NCBI RefSeq assembly: GCF_018326305.1 | Contig: NZ_AP023416.1 | Coordinates: forward strand, 796,918 to 860,917 | Source of the DNA: Vescimonas fastidiosa | GTDB lineage: Bacteria; Bacillota; Clostridia; Oscillospirales; Oscillospiraceae | Length of the DNA stretch: 64,000 bases | Direction: 5' to 3' | Program-made: the position numbers and the translations under genes | Part shown: in pieces, positions 33,543 to 42,310 of the stretch | Position numbering within the stretch: the stretch's first letter is position 1 | How the letters are laid out: each line of letters begins with the position of its first letter | The notes under the pieces: generated by a model | What the model saw: only the letters and a program-made list of their open reading frames with translations | What the model was told of the DNA's origin: nothing | Database searches by the model: none

Positions 33543-34253
33543 TTATAGTTCCAGTTGGATGCCGCCATCGGTCGGCTCCGTTTTGCTATCTTTTTCTTCA
33601 TTTACGGTGTGGTGAACGGCGTCCTCCGCCAGGCCCTCCCGGGCCATCATGTTCTCCAGCACGGTGATGTCCGTGGAAATATCCAGGGCTTCGGCGCCGA
33701 ATAGAGCGTCCAGCTGCCGCTCAAAGGCGGTGACAATGGTGCCCATGATGTTCTCCACCCGCTCCATGGTGCCGCCGATGTTGCCGCCGGAAACGCCCTG
33801 GCTGTCCATGCGGTGGTAGGCATTGAGCAGCTTCAGGGTGGTGGGCAGGTAGTAGCCCATGAATTTGCGGATCTGCGGCAGCTTCTCAGGCTTCTGCTGC
33901 ACCACCTCGAAGATTTTCTTGCTCAGCTCCTCCAGCTGGCGGATCTGGCCGCTGATAACCTCGTCGTCAATGGCGTCATCCAGCCGCCGCATTTCCTTCA
34001 GCGCAAGCTGTCCGTCGGCAATCATCTTGTCCAGAGCCTCGTTGCCGGTGCGTACCGGCTCCGGCTCCACCTCGATGACTTCCTTTTTGTCCTTCCAGAT
34101 GCAGCGGCTGACGAAAAACACCGCCAGCGTCACCACCGCCGCGATGACAAAATGCCCCACCTTATAGAGCGGGAATGCCAGCGCATACACGGCCCACGCT
34201 GCCGCCGCCGTGTAAAACGGTGCCGCCGACCTATGCACGATCGTTTTTTTCAT
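33543..34253 (-). CDS. XpaC-like (5-bromo-4-chloroindolyl phosphate hydrolysis) family protein
   Basis: A 236-residue protein with two N-terminal membrane helices (about 12-30 and 34-52) and a helical cytoplasmic domain containing RTGNEALDKMIADGQLALKEM. The family is named after a Bacillus phenotype, and no enzyme activity is proven. I chose the ATG at 34253 with a GGAGGGAG site over a longer frame from 34316. It leads the XpaC-TelA-TPM operon. Confidence 0.82.
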   Translation of the reverse strand: MKKTIVHRSAAPFYTAAAAWAVYALAFPLYKVGHFVIAAVVTLAVFFVSRCIWKDKKEVIEVEPEPVRTGNEALDKMIADGQLALKEMRRLDDAIDDEVISGQIRQLEELSKKIFEVVQQKPEKLPQIRKFMGYYLPTTLKLLNAYHRMDSQGVSGGNIGGTMERVENIMGTIVTAFERQLDALFGAEALDISTDITVLENMMAREGLAEDAVHHTVNEEKDSKTEPTDGGIQLEL

Positions 34254-34376
34254 GCCTTCGTCTCCCTCCGGGATGATTTTCCCCTCTATTATACCGTATC
34301 CCGTCCCCCTGGTCAAGAAAAAAGGACGGCTGATTTGCCCGCCCCATAAACCGCTGTACCTTATAGAATGTTCCTC

Positions 34377-34907
34377 TTATCCGATCCCCCTTGTCCCCGT
34401 CACCGGGTCTATAAATATCGCCAGCTCCGGTGGCTGGAAGGTAAACAGTAGAAACACCGCCCATATCCCAAGCAGTACCAGCAGCCCCGCCACCGTCCAG
34501 GCGCCTCCGGCCAGCCGCCTGCCCTTTTGCAGGACCCGGCTCACCCAAAAGGCCAGCAGCACCGACACCTGAAAAATCAGTATGTCCACGATCATGTACC
34601 CCTGTCCCACGATCCCCTTGTAGGTGTAAAACAGTGTCGGAATGGCCGCCAGCCCTGCCAGCAGTCCCGCCGCCCGAGGTGCGGCCACTCCGTCCGTGCG
34701 CAGGGCGATATACTCCACCAGGGAAAACAGGACCCACGGCACCGCCAGCAGCTTCATATGCTCCCAGGTGGATTCGTTCACCGCGGCGAACAGCCCCGCT
34801 ACCGTGCTTTCTCCCGTCCATTGGTATACAAAATGCAGCAGGTTTCCCGCTGCCAGCGTCCATAAAAGGCCGATGGTCTCCCAAGCCTGCCAGCGCGTGT
34901 TCTTCAT
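34377..34907 (-). CDS. DUF6512-type integral membrane protein
   Basis: A 176-residue protein with about six transmembrane helices and short loops. The FAAVNESTWEHMKLLAVPW segment in the first third is characteristic of this small family of unknown function. The ATG at 34907 has a GGAGGC site. It points away from the FMN-dependent dehydrogenase gene and has no co-directional partner, so context gives no role. Confidence 0.7.
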   Translation of the reverse strand: MKNTRWQAWETIGLLWTLAAGNLLHFVYQWTGESTVAGLFAAVNESTWEHMKLLAVPWVLFSLVEYIALRTDGVAAPRAAGLLAGLAAIPTLFYTYKGIVGQGYMIVDILIFQVSVLLAFWVSRVLQKGRRLAGGAWTVAGLLVLLGIWAVFLLFTFQPPELAIFIDPVTGTRGIG

Positions 34908-34977
34908 GGCTACGCCTCCGTTGTCGTTTTGCATAATTTTACGCACATATCCCGAAATTTATACCTAAAATTTTCCG

Positions 34978-35006
34978 TTGCGTTTTGCCGCCCGGGGCGT
35001 TACAAT
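34978..35006 (+). promoter_or_regulatory. promoter of the alpha-hydroxy-acid dehydrogenase gene
   Basis: TTGCGT (34978-34983) and TACAAT (35001-35006) are 17 bp apart, 32 bases before the start codon. Confidence 0.6.
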
Positions 35007-35038
35007 AAGCCATATCATTCCAGTAAGGGAGAGATACA

Positions 35039-36058
35039 ATGGATTATAATGAGATTCTGCAATCGGCCCGTACCTGCATGGGCCCCTACTGTAAGGCCTG
35101 CCCCGTGTGCAATGGTCGGGCCTGCGGCAACACCATCCCCGGTCCCGGCTCCAAGGGCCTGGGCGTGACCTTCCAGCGCAACTATCAGAAGTGGCAGGAG
35201 ATTTGCGTGCAGATGGACACCATCTGCGAAAATCGTCCCGCCGATACCTCCTTTGACTTCTTCGGCAAGAAGCTGCGCCTGCCCGTTCTGGCCGCCCCCG
35301 TAGGCGCCATGAAGATGCACTATGGCGATAAGTACGACGATGCCGCCTATAACGATCTTCTGGTCTCCGCCTGCCGTGACGCGGGCATTCTGGCCTGCAC
35401 CGGCGACGGCATGGACGCCGCCGTCATGGAGGGGGCCCTCCGGGCTATCCATCACGCCGACGGCTGCGGCGTTCCCACCGTGAAGCCCTGGGATAAGGAT
35501 ACTATTTTTGCCAAGCTCACCCAGGCTCGTAAAGCCGACCCTGTGGCTGTGGCCATGGACATCGACGCTGCGGGCCTGCCGTTCCTTAAAAACCATATGC
35601 CCCCCGCCGGCAGCAAGACGGTGGAGGAGCTGCGGGAGATCATCGAGTATGCGCAAAAGCCCTTTATTCTGAAGGGGATTATGACCCCCGCCGGAGCCCG
35701 TAAGGCCCTGGAGGCCGGCGCCGCCGGTATCGTGGTGTCCAACCACGGCGGCCGGGTGCTGGACCAGTGCCCCGCCACGGCAGAGGTCCTGCCCGCTATC
35801 GTCGAGGCCGTAGCGGGCCGTATGAAGATCTTCGTAGACGGCGGCATCCGCACGGGCCTGGATGTATTCAAGGCCCTGGCCCTGGGTGCCGATGGCGTGC
35901 TTATCGGCCGTCCCTTCGTCACCATGGTTTACGGCGGCGGCGCAGAGGGCGTGCGTGTCTATGCGGACAAGCTCCAAAGCGAGCTGCAGGACGCCATGCA
36001 AATGTGCGGTGTCCACACCCTGAAGGAGATTACCCGGGACCAGATCCTCCGTCCCTAA
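35039..36058 (+). CDS. FMN-dependent alpha-hydroxy-acid dehydrogenase family protein
   Basis: A 339-residue TIM-barrel enzyme related to lactate/glycolate oxidases. The active-site signature is visible as GIVVSNHGGRVLD (about 225-237), and the flavin phosphate site as DGGIRTGLDVFKALALGADGVLIGRPF. Unlike classical oxidases the N-terminus carries CMGPYCKACPVCNGRACG, five cysteines in the first 30 residues, which might hold an Fe-S cluster or other metal. The strict anaerobe context makes oxidase activity with oxygen unlikely. A GGGAGAG site precedes the ATG. Natural substrate unknown. Confidence 0.88.
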   Translation: MDYNEILQSARTCMGPYCKACPVCNGRACGNTIPGPGSKGLGVTFQRNYQKWQEICVQMDTICENRPADTSFDFFGKKLRLPVLAAPVGAMKMHYGDKYDDAAYNDLLVSACRDAGILACTGDGMDAAVMEGALRAIHHADGCGVPTVKPWDKDTIFAKLTQARKADPVAVAMDIDAAGLPFLKNHMPPAGSKTVEELREIIEYAQKPFILKGIMTPAGARKALEAGAAGIVVSNHGGRVLDQCPATAEVLPAIVEAVAGRMKIFVDGGIRTGLDVFKALALGADGVLIGRPFVTMVYGGGAEGVRVYADKLQSELQDAMQMCGVHTLKEITRDQILRP

Positions 36059-36120
36059 ATCATAAAAGGGGAGAGTAAGCCTCCTCCCGACCCGTTTTCA
36101 CGCAGCTATATAATTTCAAA

Positions 36121-36164
36121 AACCACCATTGCCACGGACGAAAAGTGCCCGCGCCAATGGTGGT
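36121..36164. terminator. terminator after the FMN-dependent dehydrogenase gene
   Basis: AACCACCATTG (36121-36131) pairs with CAATGGTGGTT (36154-36164), followed by T-rich sequence on the plus strand. Confidence 0.7.
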
Positions 36165-36182
36165 TTTCCGTATTTTTTCGTT

Positions 36183-36487
36183 TTATCCGCCCAGATAGGC
36201 CTTGCGGATGGTGTCGCTCTCCAGCAGCTCCTCCGCCCGCTCCCGGGCGATATGCTCCTCCCGGGCGAACCGGGGAAAGTGCAGTATGCTCCCCACCAGG
36301 CCGTAGCGCATGGAGTCGTTCATGGCCACCATCAGGTTTTCCGCCACGGTCAGGTCGCCGAACAGACGGATATTCTGAAAGGTCCGGGCGATGCCGGCCC
36401 TATTCACCTAGTCTGTGGTCATGCTGTGGGTGCCCTTGCCGTCCAGCACAATGGCGCCCGCTGTGGGCTGGTATACCTTTTCTCAAA
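36183..36487 (-). pseudogene. livG remnant (branched-chain amino acid ABC transporter ATPase)
   Basis: Reading on the minus strand from about 36487, the frame gives VYQPTAGAIVLDGKG... then a stop, then VNRAGIARTFQNIRLFGDLTVAEN, which is the Q-loop part of LivG-type ATPases. It then jumps to a C-terminal tail ending IRKAYLGG. The Walker A, signature and Walker B regions are missing, and there is an in-frame TAG at about 36409. It is a decayed fragment made by internal deletion, with no partner transporter genes nearby. Confidence 0.75.
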
Positions 36488-36571
36488 AAACGCCCTTTCT
36501 TTTGTAGCCGCCGAAGCGGCGGCTGTCTCACCGCGCCGGGGCGGGCGACAGGAAGAAAATGGGAAATTCGT

Positions 36572-36769
36572 TTATTTTTCCTTATAATACAACCGGCAGT
36601 GGCAGTACCCCTCGAAATTCGGGTCTGCGATCTGCTCCTTAAACTCCTTGCACATACATTTGTTTTCCGGTGTCCGCTGTAACCGACACGGACAATACCC
36701 ACCTGTGCGCTGCAGTCCCTCCCGGATGGACTGCACTACCTCCGGATCCGAATTGAGTCGTACTTTCAT
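36572..36769 (-). CDS. ferredoxin:thioredoxin reductase catalytic-chain-like small protein
   Basis: A 65-residue protein with the cysteine layout of ferredoxin:thioredoxin reductase catalytic subunits: a CPC pair (about 26-28), CMC (about 38-40) and CHCRLY (about 56-61). In the family, these ligate a 4Fe-4S cluster next to a redox-active disulphide. It is shorter than plant and cyanobacterial chains and has no variable-subunit gene nearby, as in anaerobe versions. It probably passes electrons to a thioredoxin-like partner encoded elsewhere. Confidence 0.75.
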   Translation of the reverse strand: MKVRLNSDPEVVQSIREGLQRTGGYCPCRLQRTPENKCMCKEFKEQIADPNFEGYCHCRLYYKEK

Positions 36770-36849
36770 TGCAATATCCTCCCTGTAAATTCGTGTTTTA
36801 TGCGCTTATTATGTCCCCATTATATACCCAACTTTCACCAAAAGTCTAC

Positions 36850-36883
36850 GCCGTTGTCCGGCTTTTTTAAGCCGGACAACGGC
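36850..36883 (-). terminator. intrinsic terminator of putP
   Basis: A perfect 15-bp stem (36850-36864 with 36869-36883) with a four-T loop, located about 50 bases beyond the putP stop. Confidence 0.75.
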
Positions 36884-36932
36884 GCGCTAAATGTTTTCGC
36901 TATTCAAATATCCAAAAGCTCGATCTTGTGCG

Positions 36933-38390
36933 TTAGTTTTCCTCCGGCTGCAGCGCCTTGTCAAACAGCGCCTCTACCTCCGCGCTGGGCTTCTTGCTCA
37001 GCAGGGAAGCCACAATAGCCGCGACCATGCTGGCGGCGAAGGCGGGGATGATCTCATAGATCCCAGTGCCGGACAGGAACGCCAGCCACAGGCCGTCCAC
37101 AGCCGCACCCACAACGATACCGGCCACGGCGCCTGCAAAGGTGAACCGCTTCCAGAACAGGCTCAGCAGGATGACCGGGCCAAAGGCCGCGCCGAACACG
37201 CCCCAGGCATTGGACACCAGAGACATAATGCTGCCGGAGTCGGGGTTGGAGGCGATAAGCAGAGCCACCACGGAAATGATCAGCACCACAATACGCCCGG
37301 CCCACATCATCTCCTTGTCGCTGGCCTTGCCCTTGCGGAAAACGGGCTTATACACATCGCTGGCAAAAGCGCTGGCAGCCATAAGCAGCTGGGAGTCCGC
37401 CGTGGACATAGACGCAGCCAGCACCGCCGACAGCAGCAGACCGGAAATGACACCCGGGAAGATCTTGCGCACCATGGTGATAAACACCAGGGAGTGACCG
37501 TTGATGGACTCGTCATAGCCCAGGAACAGACGGCCGATGATACCTACCGCCGCGGCAAAGATGACGATCAGAACCGTCCAGGAAATGCCGATCTTGGCGG
37601 ACTTCTTCAGGCTCTTCTGGGACTCCAGGCACATGAAGCGAATGATAATGTGGGGCATACCGAAGTAGCCCAGGCCCCAGCCCAGGCCGGAGACGATGTC
37701 CTTCCAGCTGCTGAAGGCATTAAAATAGTTGGGGGTGTCTACCGGGTGAACGCCCGCGCCCTGGAGCATGAACAGGGCAAAAATCGGTGCAATGAGCAGC
37801 GCGCCCAGCATCAGCATGCCCTGGAAGAAGTCCGTCCAGCAGACGGCGGAGAAGCCGCCCAGGAAGGTATAGGCAATGATAATGAGGGAGGCCAGATACA
37901 TAGCCGCCGTCTCGTCCATACCGATAACGGTGTTAAACAGGGTGCCGCAGGCCTTCACGCTGGAGGCGGCGTACACGGTATAGGCCACCAGGAAGATCAC
38001 CGCGCAGATGATCTGCAGGGCCTTGGACTTGGAGAGGAAGCGGTTGGTCAGATACTGGGGAATGGTGATGGAGTCGTTGGCCACGATGGAGAACCGCCGC
38101 AGCCGGGGGGCCTCGGCGAGCCAGCTGATGGTGTAGCCGATGGCCAGACCCACGGAGATCCATACCTGGCCCAGACCCAGGGCGTAAATGGAGGTGGGCA
38201 GGCCCATGAGCACCCAGGCGCTCATATCGGAGGCGCCGGCCGACAGCGCCGTGACCCAGGGACCCATCTGCCGGCCGCCCAGGAAATAGGTTTTCTCGCC
38301 GCCATCGCGATTCTTAAAGAAGAAATAGATGCCGATGGACAGCATAAATACCAAATAAACTATAAATACAACGATTTCACTGATTTTCAT
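36933..38390 (-). CDS. putP: sodium/proline symporter
   Basis: A 485-residue SSS-family transporter with about thirteen helices. PutP-like features are TYFLGGRQMGPWVTALSAGASDMSAWVLMG (helix 1-2 region with the sodium-site residues) and the later SAVLAASMSTADSQLL segment (about 320) with the conserved Ser/Thr sodium ligands. Similarity is to proline permeases rather than to the other symporter in this window. I chose the ATG at 38390 with a GGAGGG site. The integrative element starts roughly 150 bases upstream and may have altered its promoter. Substrate assignment is by family only. Confidence 0.85.
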   Translation of the reverse strand: MKISEIVVFIVYLVFMLSIGIYFFFKNRDGGEKTYFLGGRQMGPWVTALSAGASDMSAWVLMGLPTSIYALGLGQVWISVGLAIGYTISWLAEAPRLRRFSIVANDSITIPQYLTNRFLSKSKALQIICAVIFLVAYTVYAASSVKACGTLFNTVIGMDETAAMYLASLIIIAYTFLGGFSAVCWTDFFQGMLMLGALLIAPIFALFMLQGAGVHPVDTPNYFNAFSSWKDIVSGLGWGLGYFGMPHIIIRFMCLESQKSLKKSAKIGISWTVLIVIFAAAVGIIGRLFLGYDESINGHSLVFITMVRKIFPGVISGLLLSAVLAASMSTADSQLLMAASAFASDVYKPVFRKGKASDKEMMWAGRIVVLIISVVALLIASNPDSGSIMSLVSNAWGVFGAAFGPVILLSLFWKRFTFAGAVAGIVVGAAVDGLWLAFLSGTGIYEIIPAFAASMVAAIVASLLSKKPSAEVEALFDKALQPEEN

Positions 38391-38537
38391 GGTTTTCCCT
38401 CCTACAGGATAAGTCACACTAACAAGGGCCAGTATAACACAAAAAACAGTAGAACAAAATACAGAATCATGTATAGAATGCAGTCTATACAAATAGGAAG
38501 TTATTTTCTAATTTTATGCCAAAAAACTTACTAAATT

Positions 38538-38683
38538 TCTGATTATCTTTTCATAAGTTGGTAAATGCCGATATATCCCGTATTTTAGGGCTTTATCGGT
38601 ATTTTCTTTTTGGAAGATACCTTGCATAAGCTGGCATTTACCAGCATGAAAATGCAACCAAAAGTAGTAAATGAGTAGTAAAT
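38538..38683. mobile_element. integrase-side end region of the Tn916-like element
   Basis: AGTAGTAAATGAGTAGTAAAT (38663-38683) is a tandem arm-type site like those bound by the N-terminal domain of Tn916 integrase, and a matching pair is at 63905-63927. TCTGATTATC (38538-38547) occurs inverted at 63976-63985. The element end should lie at or just outside 38538. I cannot fix the exact base without the empty site. Confidence 0.6.
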
Positions 38684-38696
38684 ATAAGCTCCGATA

Positions 38697-39887
38697 TTAA
38701 CAAGCCAGTCTTTCCAGTTCTGCTTTTGCAGATTGAAATGTACCGTGTGCATAATAGCCAAGTGTCATGGTTATGTTAGCGTGTCCCATAAGATATTGCA
38801 GGGTGTTTGGGTTCATTCCTCTGTTTGCCATATTCGTACAGTAAGTATGTCGGAATGAATGTGGTGTGATGTTCGGTAACTTGTCCGTGTGATACTTGTT
38901 ATACTTCTTAATTAGTCCTCGCACCATGCCCTCATAGTTTCCTGCAACTTTAGGTAAGCCCTCACGGTTCAAGAATAGGAAATTGCTATAACCACCTACA
39001 ATCAACGGTTGTGCCTTTCCTCTGTTCTTTAGTATTCTTTGGATTGCTTGATAAGCCCGTTCTGTCAATGGAAGTTCTCGTTTTCCGTTTTTGGTCTTTG
39101 GCGTTTCAATATAGTAGCCGATTTCGCTGTCTTTCAATAACTGGTGGTCTATATTGAGTATTCTGTTCTGCATATCAATATGCGTCGTTAGTCCGCAAAA
39201 TTCAGAAATACGAAGTCCCGTTTCCAGCAGAAGCACAACCTCATCATAATACTTGCTGTAAATCTTATCCTTTTCCATAAAGGCAAGCAGGCGTTCTTCC
39301 TGCTCTGGTGTAAGGATAACTTTCTGCTCCGTATCATCTTCCAGAACATCACTTAGCTTAAATTCAAACGGGTTCTTTCTGATACAGTCGTCTTGTATCG
39401 CCATGTAAAATGACGCTTTCAAGGAACGCTTGTAGTTATCAATCGTTTTATAGGCGTATCCTTTTTCGCTCATTCTGATAGCCCATTCTTTAGCGTCCGA
39501 CTGCTTAACAGTATCAATCGCCCTCATACCCAATGGGTCATTTTTCAGAGCGTTCATAAGATACTGTCGTCCTTTTTCAGTAGCCCTCTTGATGTTCTTT
39601 CTTTGGCTGTTCTTCTTGTCGTAGAGCTGGCAGACTGTCATTTTACCGCCTGCTGTATCGATACCGTCGTTAAGGTCTTTTTTAATCTGTGTTTCTTTTT
39701 CCCTCAACGATATATCATCACGCTTTCCAGCAGGTGTCTTGTCTGTCGGTACAAGTTTCCAAGAATAGATAAATTGTGGCTTTCCGTATATATCGGTATA
39801 TTTATAAACGTATCTTCCGTCTTTTCGCTGGCTCTCTCCATTACGCAAATTGCGATTTTTACTGTCTTTTCGTTTTACATTAGACAT
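38697..39887 (-). CDS. int: Tn916-type tyrosine recombinase (integrase)
   Basis: A 396-residue tyrosine recombinase closely resembling Tn916 Int (about 405 residues). The arm-binding N-terminus contains GESQRKDGRYVYKYTD; the catalytic domain shows Arg in TGLRISEF, the HSFRHTYCTN box and the nucleophile Tyr in TLGYYAHGTF. It excises and integrates the element with Xis. The ATG at 39887 has a GGAGC site; the longer frame to 39965 begins inside xis's end and is not used. The gene is intact. Confidence 0.93.
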   Translation of the reverse strand: MSNVKRKDSKNRNLRNGESQRKDGRYVYKYTDIYGKPQFIYSWKLVPTDKTPAGKRDDISLREKETQIKKDLNDGIDTAGGKMTVCQLYDKKNSQRKNIKRATEKGRQYLMNALKNDPLGMRAIDTVKQSDAKEWAIRMSEKGYAYKTIDNYKRSLKASFYMAIQDDCIRKNPFEFKLSDVLEDDTEQKVILTPEQEERLLAFMEKDKIYSKYYDEVVLLLETGLRISEFCGLTTHIDMQNRILNIDHQLLKDSEIGYYIETPKTKNGKRELPLTERAYQAIQRILKNRGKAQPLIVGGYSNFLFLNREGLPKVAGNYEGMVRGLIKKYNKYHTDKLPNITPHSFRHTYCTNMANRGMNPNTLQYLMGHANITMTLGYYAHGTFQSAKAELERLAC

Positions 39888-39964
39888 AGTGTAAAGCTCC
39901 TTTCCGTCATGGAACGAGCCGTGATACGCTATATTTATTATACCATATCTACGGCTCAATGACA

Positions 39965-40168
39965 TTAGATTTCGTCCAATGTATCTATGATTTTTTCAAA
40001 TTGTTTTCGCTTAATCTGAATACGGTTGCCGTTCACGATAACCCAGCCAGCGTCAAGATTTTCTTCGGCTAATTTACGCAATTTCTTTTCGCCAATGCGG
40101 AAGTATTTGGACGCTTCTTCAACCGTCAGCGTATATTTTTCCCAAATAGGCACATCAGTATTGTTCAT
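39965..40168 (-). CDS. xis: excisionase (Tn916 Xis family)
   Basis: A 67-residue basic winged-helix protein with [23 protein letters not shown], the Tn916 Xis pattern, and a C-terminal [13 protein letters not shown]. It directs Int towards excision. It is immediately upstream of int in the same direction, with a run of purines (GGGGGGTGC) before the ATG. Confidence 0.9.
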   Translation of the reverse strand: MNNTDVPIWEKYTLTVEEASKYFRIGEKKLRKLAEENLDAGWVIVNGNRIQIKRKQFEKIIDTLDEI

Positions 40169-40541
40169 AATCTATGCACCCCCCTTTACTGTGTGTCGTT
40201 TTTTACAAGCAGGCAGACGGCTTTGGAAAGCTCCATTAGTATCTCAACTATTCCCATTCTTGTGGGCAGAACCGCACCATGCGGACGTATCATTATTCTG
40301 TGAGGATAGGTCGTGGCAAAACAACTTTTCCAACAGTCGCTCTCGGATCACTGCGTGGGTCGCTCGCTTTCTTTTGAAAAGGTCGTGGCGTACAGTCCCC
40401 GTGGCTCGCCATCTCACAAACGTATCTGTCTGCTTTATTCAGTTGTCAAAGAGCTGTGGTGAAAGCGTGTTGCTTTCATATAAAAGCAGGTGGCAGAGCA
40501 GGAAAGAGGGGGATATTAAATCATGCTCCGCTAAAAACTGC
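40169..40541. other. gene-free spacer between xis and the orf8-like gene
   Basis: Short frames only, none with a ribosome-binding site or family resemblance. Such a spacer is usual at this place in Tn916-like elements. Confidence 0.4.
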
Positions 40542-40796
40542 TTATTCTTCTGGTTCTAAGTCCATATCTTCAATATCAAAACCTAAAATCATTTTGATAA
40601 GTGCTTCTCTGATACGTCCTTTTAATTCCATATCTACAACGATATAAACATTGCCGTATTCATCATAAAGTGAACGCAAACAGCACTTTGATATGTAAGG
40701 GTCATAAAATGCCAGTAATTTTTCAATCGCTTTTTCGTTTCCGTCCATAGCTGATGAAATCAAGTAATAAGACGGTTTCTTAAATAACTGTTTCAT
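40542..40796 (-). CDS. helix-turn-helix-domain protein (Tn916 Orf8-like)
   Basis: An 84-residue protein matching the Tn916 Orf8 pattern: AMDGNEKAIEKLLAFYDPYI (helical pair) and LYDEYGNVYIVVDMELKGRI in the second half. It follows the sigma-like gene by three bases, so the two are co-transcribed. In Tn916 the pair regulates transfer genes; here the same role is inferred. Confidence 0.82.
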   Translation of the reverse strand: MKQLFKKPSYYLISSAMDGNEKAIEKLLAFYDPYISKCCLRSLYDEYGNVYIVVDMELKGRIREALIKMILGFDIEDMDLEPEE

Positions 40797-40799
40797 TTT

Positions 40800-41219
40800 C
40801 TAATGTTCCTCCTTGAGTATTTTTTTCATAGTTTCCAAAGCGTGATGTCGGTTTCTAAATACACCGCTTTGCGTGATTTTCTGCAAGTTGGCAATTTCAC
40901 TTTCTGTCATTTCCAAGAAGTAATACATCAACAGAGTATTGCGTTTTCTTTCTGGAAGTTTCTTCAAGGCTTCTGCCAATTCATCATCAAGGACACGAAT
41001 ATCAATGCCACATACTGAAAAGATTGTATAATCTGTTTCGTAGTCGTCCCAAACAGCCATTTTATCAACAAGGACATCTGGCAATTCGCTGAAAGATATT
41101 TCTTTATTCTTACGACGGTTTAATTCCTTGTAATAATCTTTCACGACACTACGGACAACTTTCTTTAAACAACTTTCAAAACGACATTGAACTGTTTTCT
41201 GGAAGTCAGACGGTTTCAT
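40800..41219 (-). CDS. RNA polymerase sigma-70-like regulator (Tn916 Orf7-like)
   Basis: A 139-residue protein with a sigma region 4-like helix-turn-helix near the C-terminus (LPERKRNTLLMYYFLEMTESEIANL). Length and neighbour match Tn916 Orf7. The ATG at 41219 follows AGGAGGTGAG; a longer frame to 41411 is unsupported. In Tn916 this gene takes part in the switch to excision and transfer. Upstream lies an unusual repeat array (41416-41477). Confidence 0.85.
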   Translation of the reverse strand: MKPSDFQKTVQCRFESCLKKVVRSVVKDYYKELNRRKNKEISFSELPDVLVDKMAVWDDYETDYTIFSVCGIDIRVLDDELAEALKKLPERKRNTLLMYYFLEMTESEIANLQKITQSGVFRNRHHALETMKKILKEEH

Positions 41220-41415
41220 CAATCTCACCTCCTTTCCTTTATGATTTGAAAAGTGTTTATCCCTCTTTCCGCACCATATAAGGACAGCTAGGTGTGATTT
41301 AATGACCTCTTTTGAAAAATTTTTTAAATTTTTTCGGGTATGAAAAAAGCCCGCACAAAACATATAGTCTGTACGAGCCTTTAAAGCTAAAACATAGTAA
41401 TATTGTATCATTAAG

Positions 41416-41477
41416 AATCACAAATCACAAGTGATTTGTGATTAATCACTTGTGATTTGTGATAAGTGATTTGTGAT
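41416..41477. repeat. iteron-like array of GTGATTTGTGAT
   Basis: Three direct copies of the 12-mer GTGATTTGTGAT start at 41431, 41452 and 41466, and one inverted copy lies at 41417-41428, making a long palindrome with the first. It is AT-rich, gene-free, and about 200 bases upstream of the sigma-like gene. It may be a regulator-binding cluster or replication iterons. Confidence 0.7.
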
Positions 41478-41486
41478 TAATATATA

Positions 41487-41511
41487 AAAGCCCTCTTTAA
41501 AGGGCTTTTAT
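41487..41511. terminator. intrinsic terminator
   Basis: AAAAGCCCTCTTT pairs with AAAGGGCTTTTA in a compact hairpin flanked by A- and T-rich runs, so it can work on either strand. Confidence 0.65.
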
Positions 41512-41559
41512 GTTTATTGTTAGGCTTTAAGCCTGTTCAGCACAGTGGAGTTTCTCAGA

Positions 41560-42310
41560 AGAGAAACGGAACTTTGATGAACAAATAAACCACCGGCTAG
41601 GCCGGTGAGTCAGCATTGCTTAAGCTTACAGTAAAAAACCTCCAGTGATATAATTATGTTGGTTCGCCAACCACATAAAATCAAAGGAGGTTATCCAAAT
41701 GGATATAAACAGTTTAGCACATACGAAATGGAATTGTAAGTATCATATTGTTTTTGCACCAAAATATAGAAGAAAAGTAGCGTATGGGAAGATGAAACAG
41801 GATATTGCGAATATTTTAAGTATGCTATGCAAAAGAAAAGGTGTAGAAATAGTAGAGGCAGAGATATGCCCAGACCATGTGCATATGCTTGTAAAGATAC
41901 CACCAAGTTTAAGTGTTTCAAGTTTTGTAGGGCATTTGAAAGGAAAAAGTACACTTATGATCTTCGAACGCCATGCAAATTTAAAATACAAATATGGAAA
42001 TCGCCATTTCTGGTGCAGAGGATATTACGTAGATACTGTAGGGAAAAATGCAAAGAAGATACAAGAATATATTCAAAATCAATTACAAAATGATTTAGAG
42101 TATGATCAGATGACACTAAAAGAATATATTGACCCGTTTACGGGTGAGCCAGTAAACCTAAATAAATAAAATAAGCCCCATAGGGCTTGATAAGTAAATG
42201 ACGGTACAGTTGGCGAACCAAATTCGATGAGTCTTTAGACTTAGCGTCGGTAATAAGCCCTTATAGGGCTAGTACAAACCACCGGCTAAGCCGGTGGTTT
42301 TGATTTTGAA
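41560..42310 (+). mobile_element. IS200/IS605-type insertion sequence
   Basis: A single HUH transposase gene is flanked by subterminal hairpins: ACCGGCTAGGCCGGT near 41593-41607 on the left and ACCACCGGCTAAGCCGGTGGT at 42278-42298 on the right. The right end also has a CCCTTATAGGGC hairpin. There are no inverted terminal repeats or target duplication, as expected for this family. Its outer borders are estimated. It separates the element's regulatory genes from a topoisomerase fragment. Confidence 0.8.
41699..42169 (+). CDS. tnpA: IS200-type HUH/Y1 transposase TnpA
   Basis: A 156-residue single-strand transposase. The HUH motif is in CPDHVHMLV (about 58-66) and the catalytic Tyr lies in KKIQEYIQNQ (about 125-134). 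The start is preceded by AAAGGAGG. Just upstream, ATGTTGGTTCGCCAACCACAT can fold over the leader (41656-41676), as in IS200 where leader structures limit translation. The gene is intact. Confidence 0.93.
   Translation: MDINSLAHTKWNCKYHIVFAPKYRRKVAYGKMKQDIANILSMLCKRKGVEIVEAEICPDHVHMLVKIPPSLSVSSFVGHLKGKSTLMIFERHANLKYKYGNRHFWCRGYYVDTVGKNAKKIQEYIQNQLQNDLEYDQMTLKEYIDPFTGEPVNLNK

Noticed and set aside
41416..41477. Possible CRISPR array
   Set aside because: The repeats are only 12 bases, unevenly spaced at 14-21 bases without unique spacers, and no cas genes are present.
42150..42310. A tet(M)-type or other second resistance gene beside erm(B)
   Set aside because: Both strands were read between the IS and the erm(B) module. 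Only the topoisomerase tail and IS end are present.
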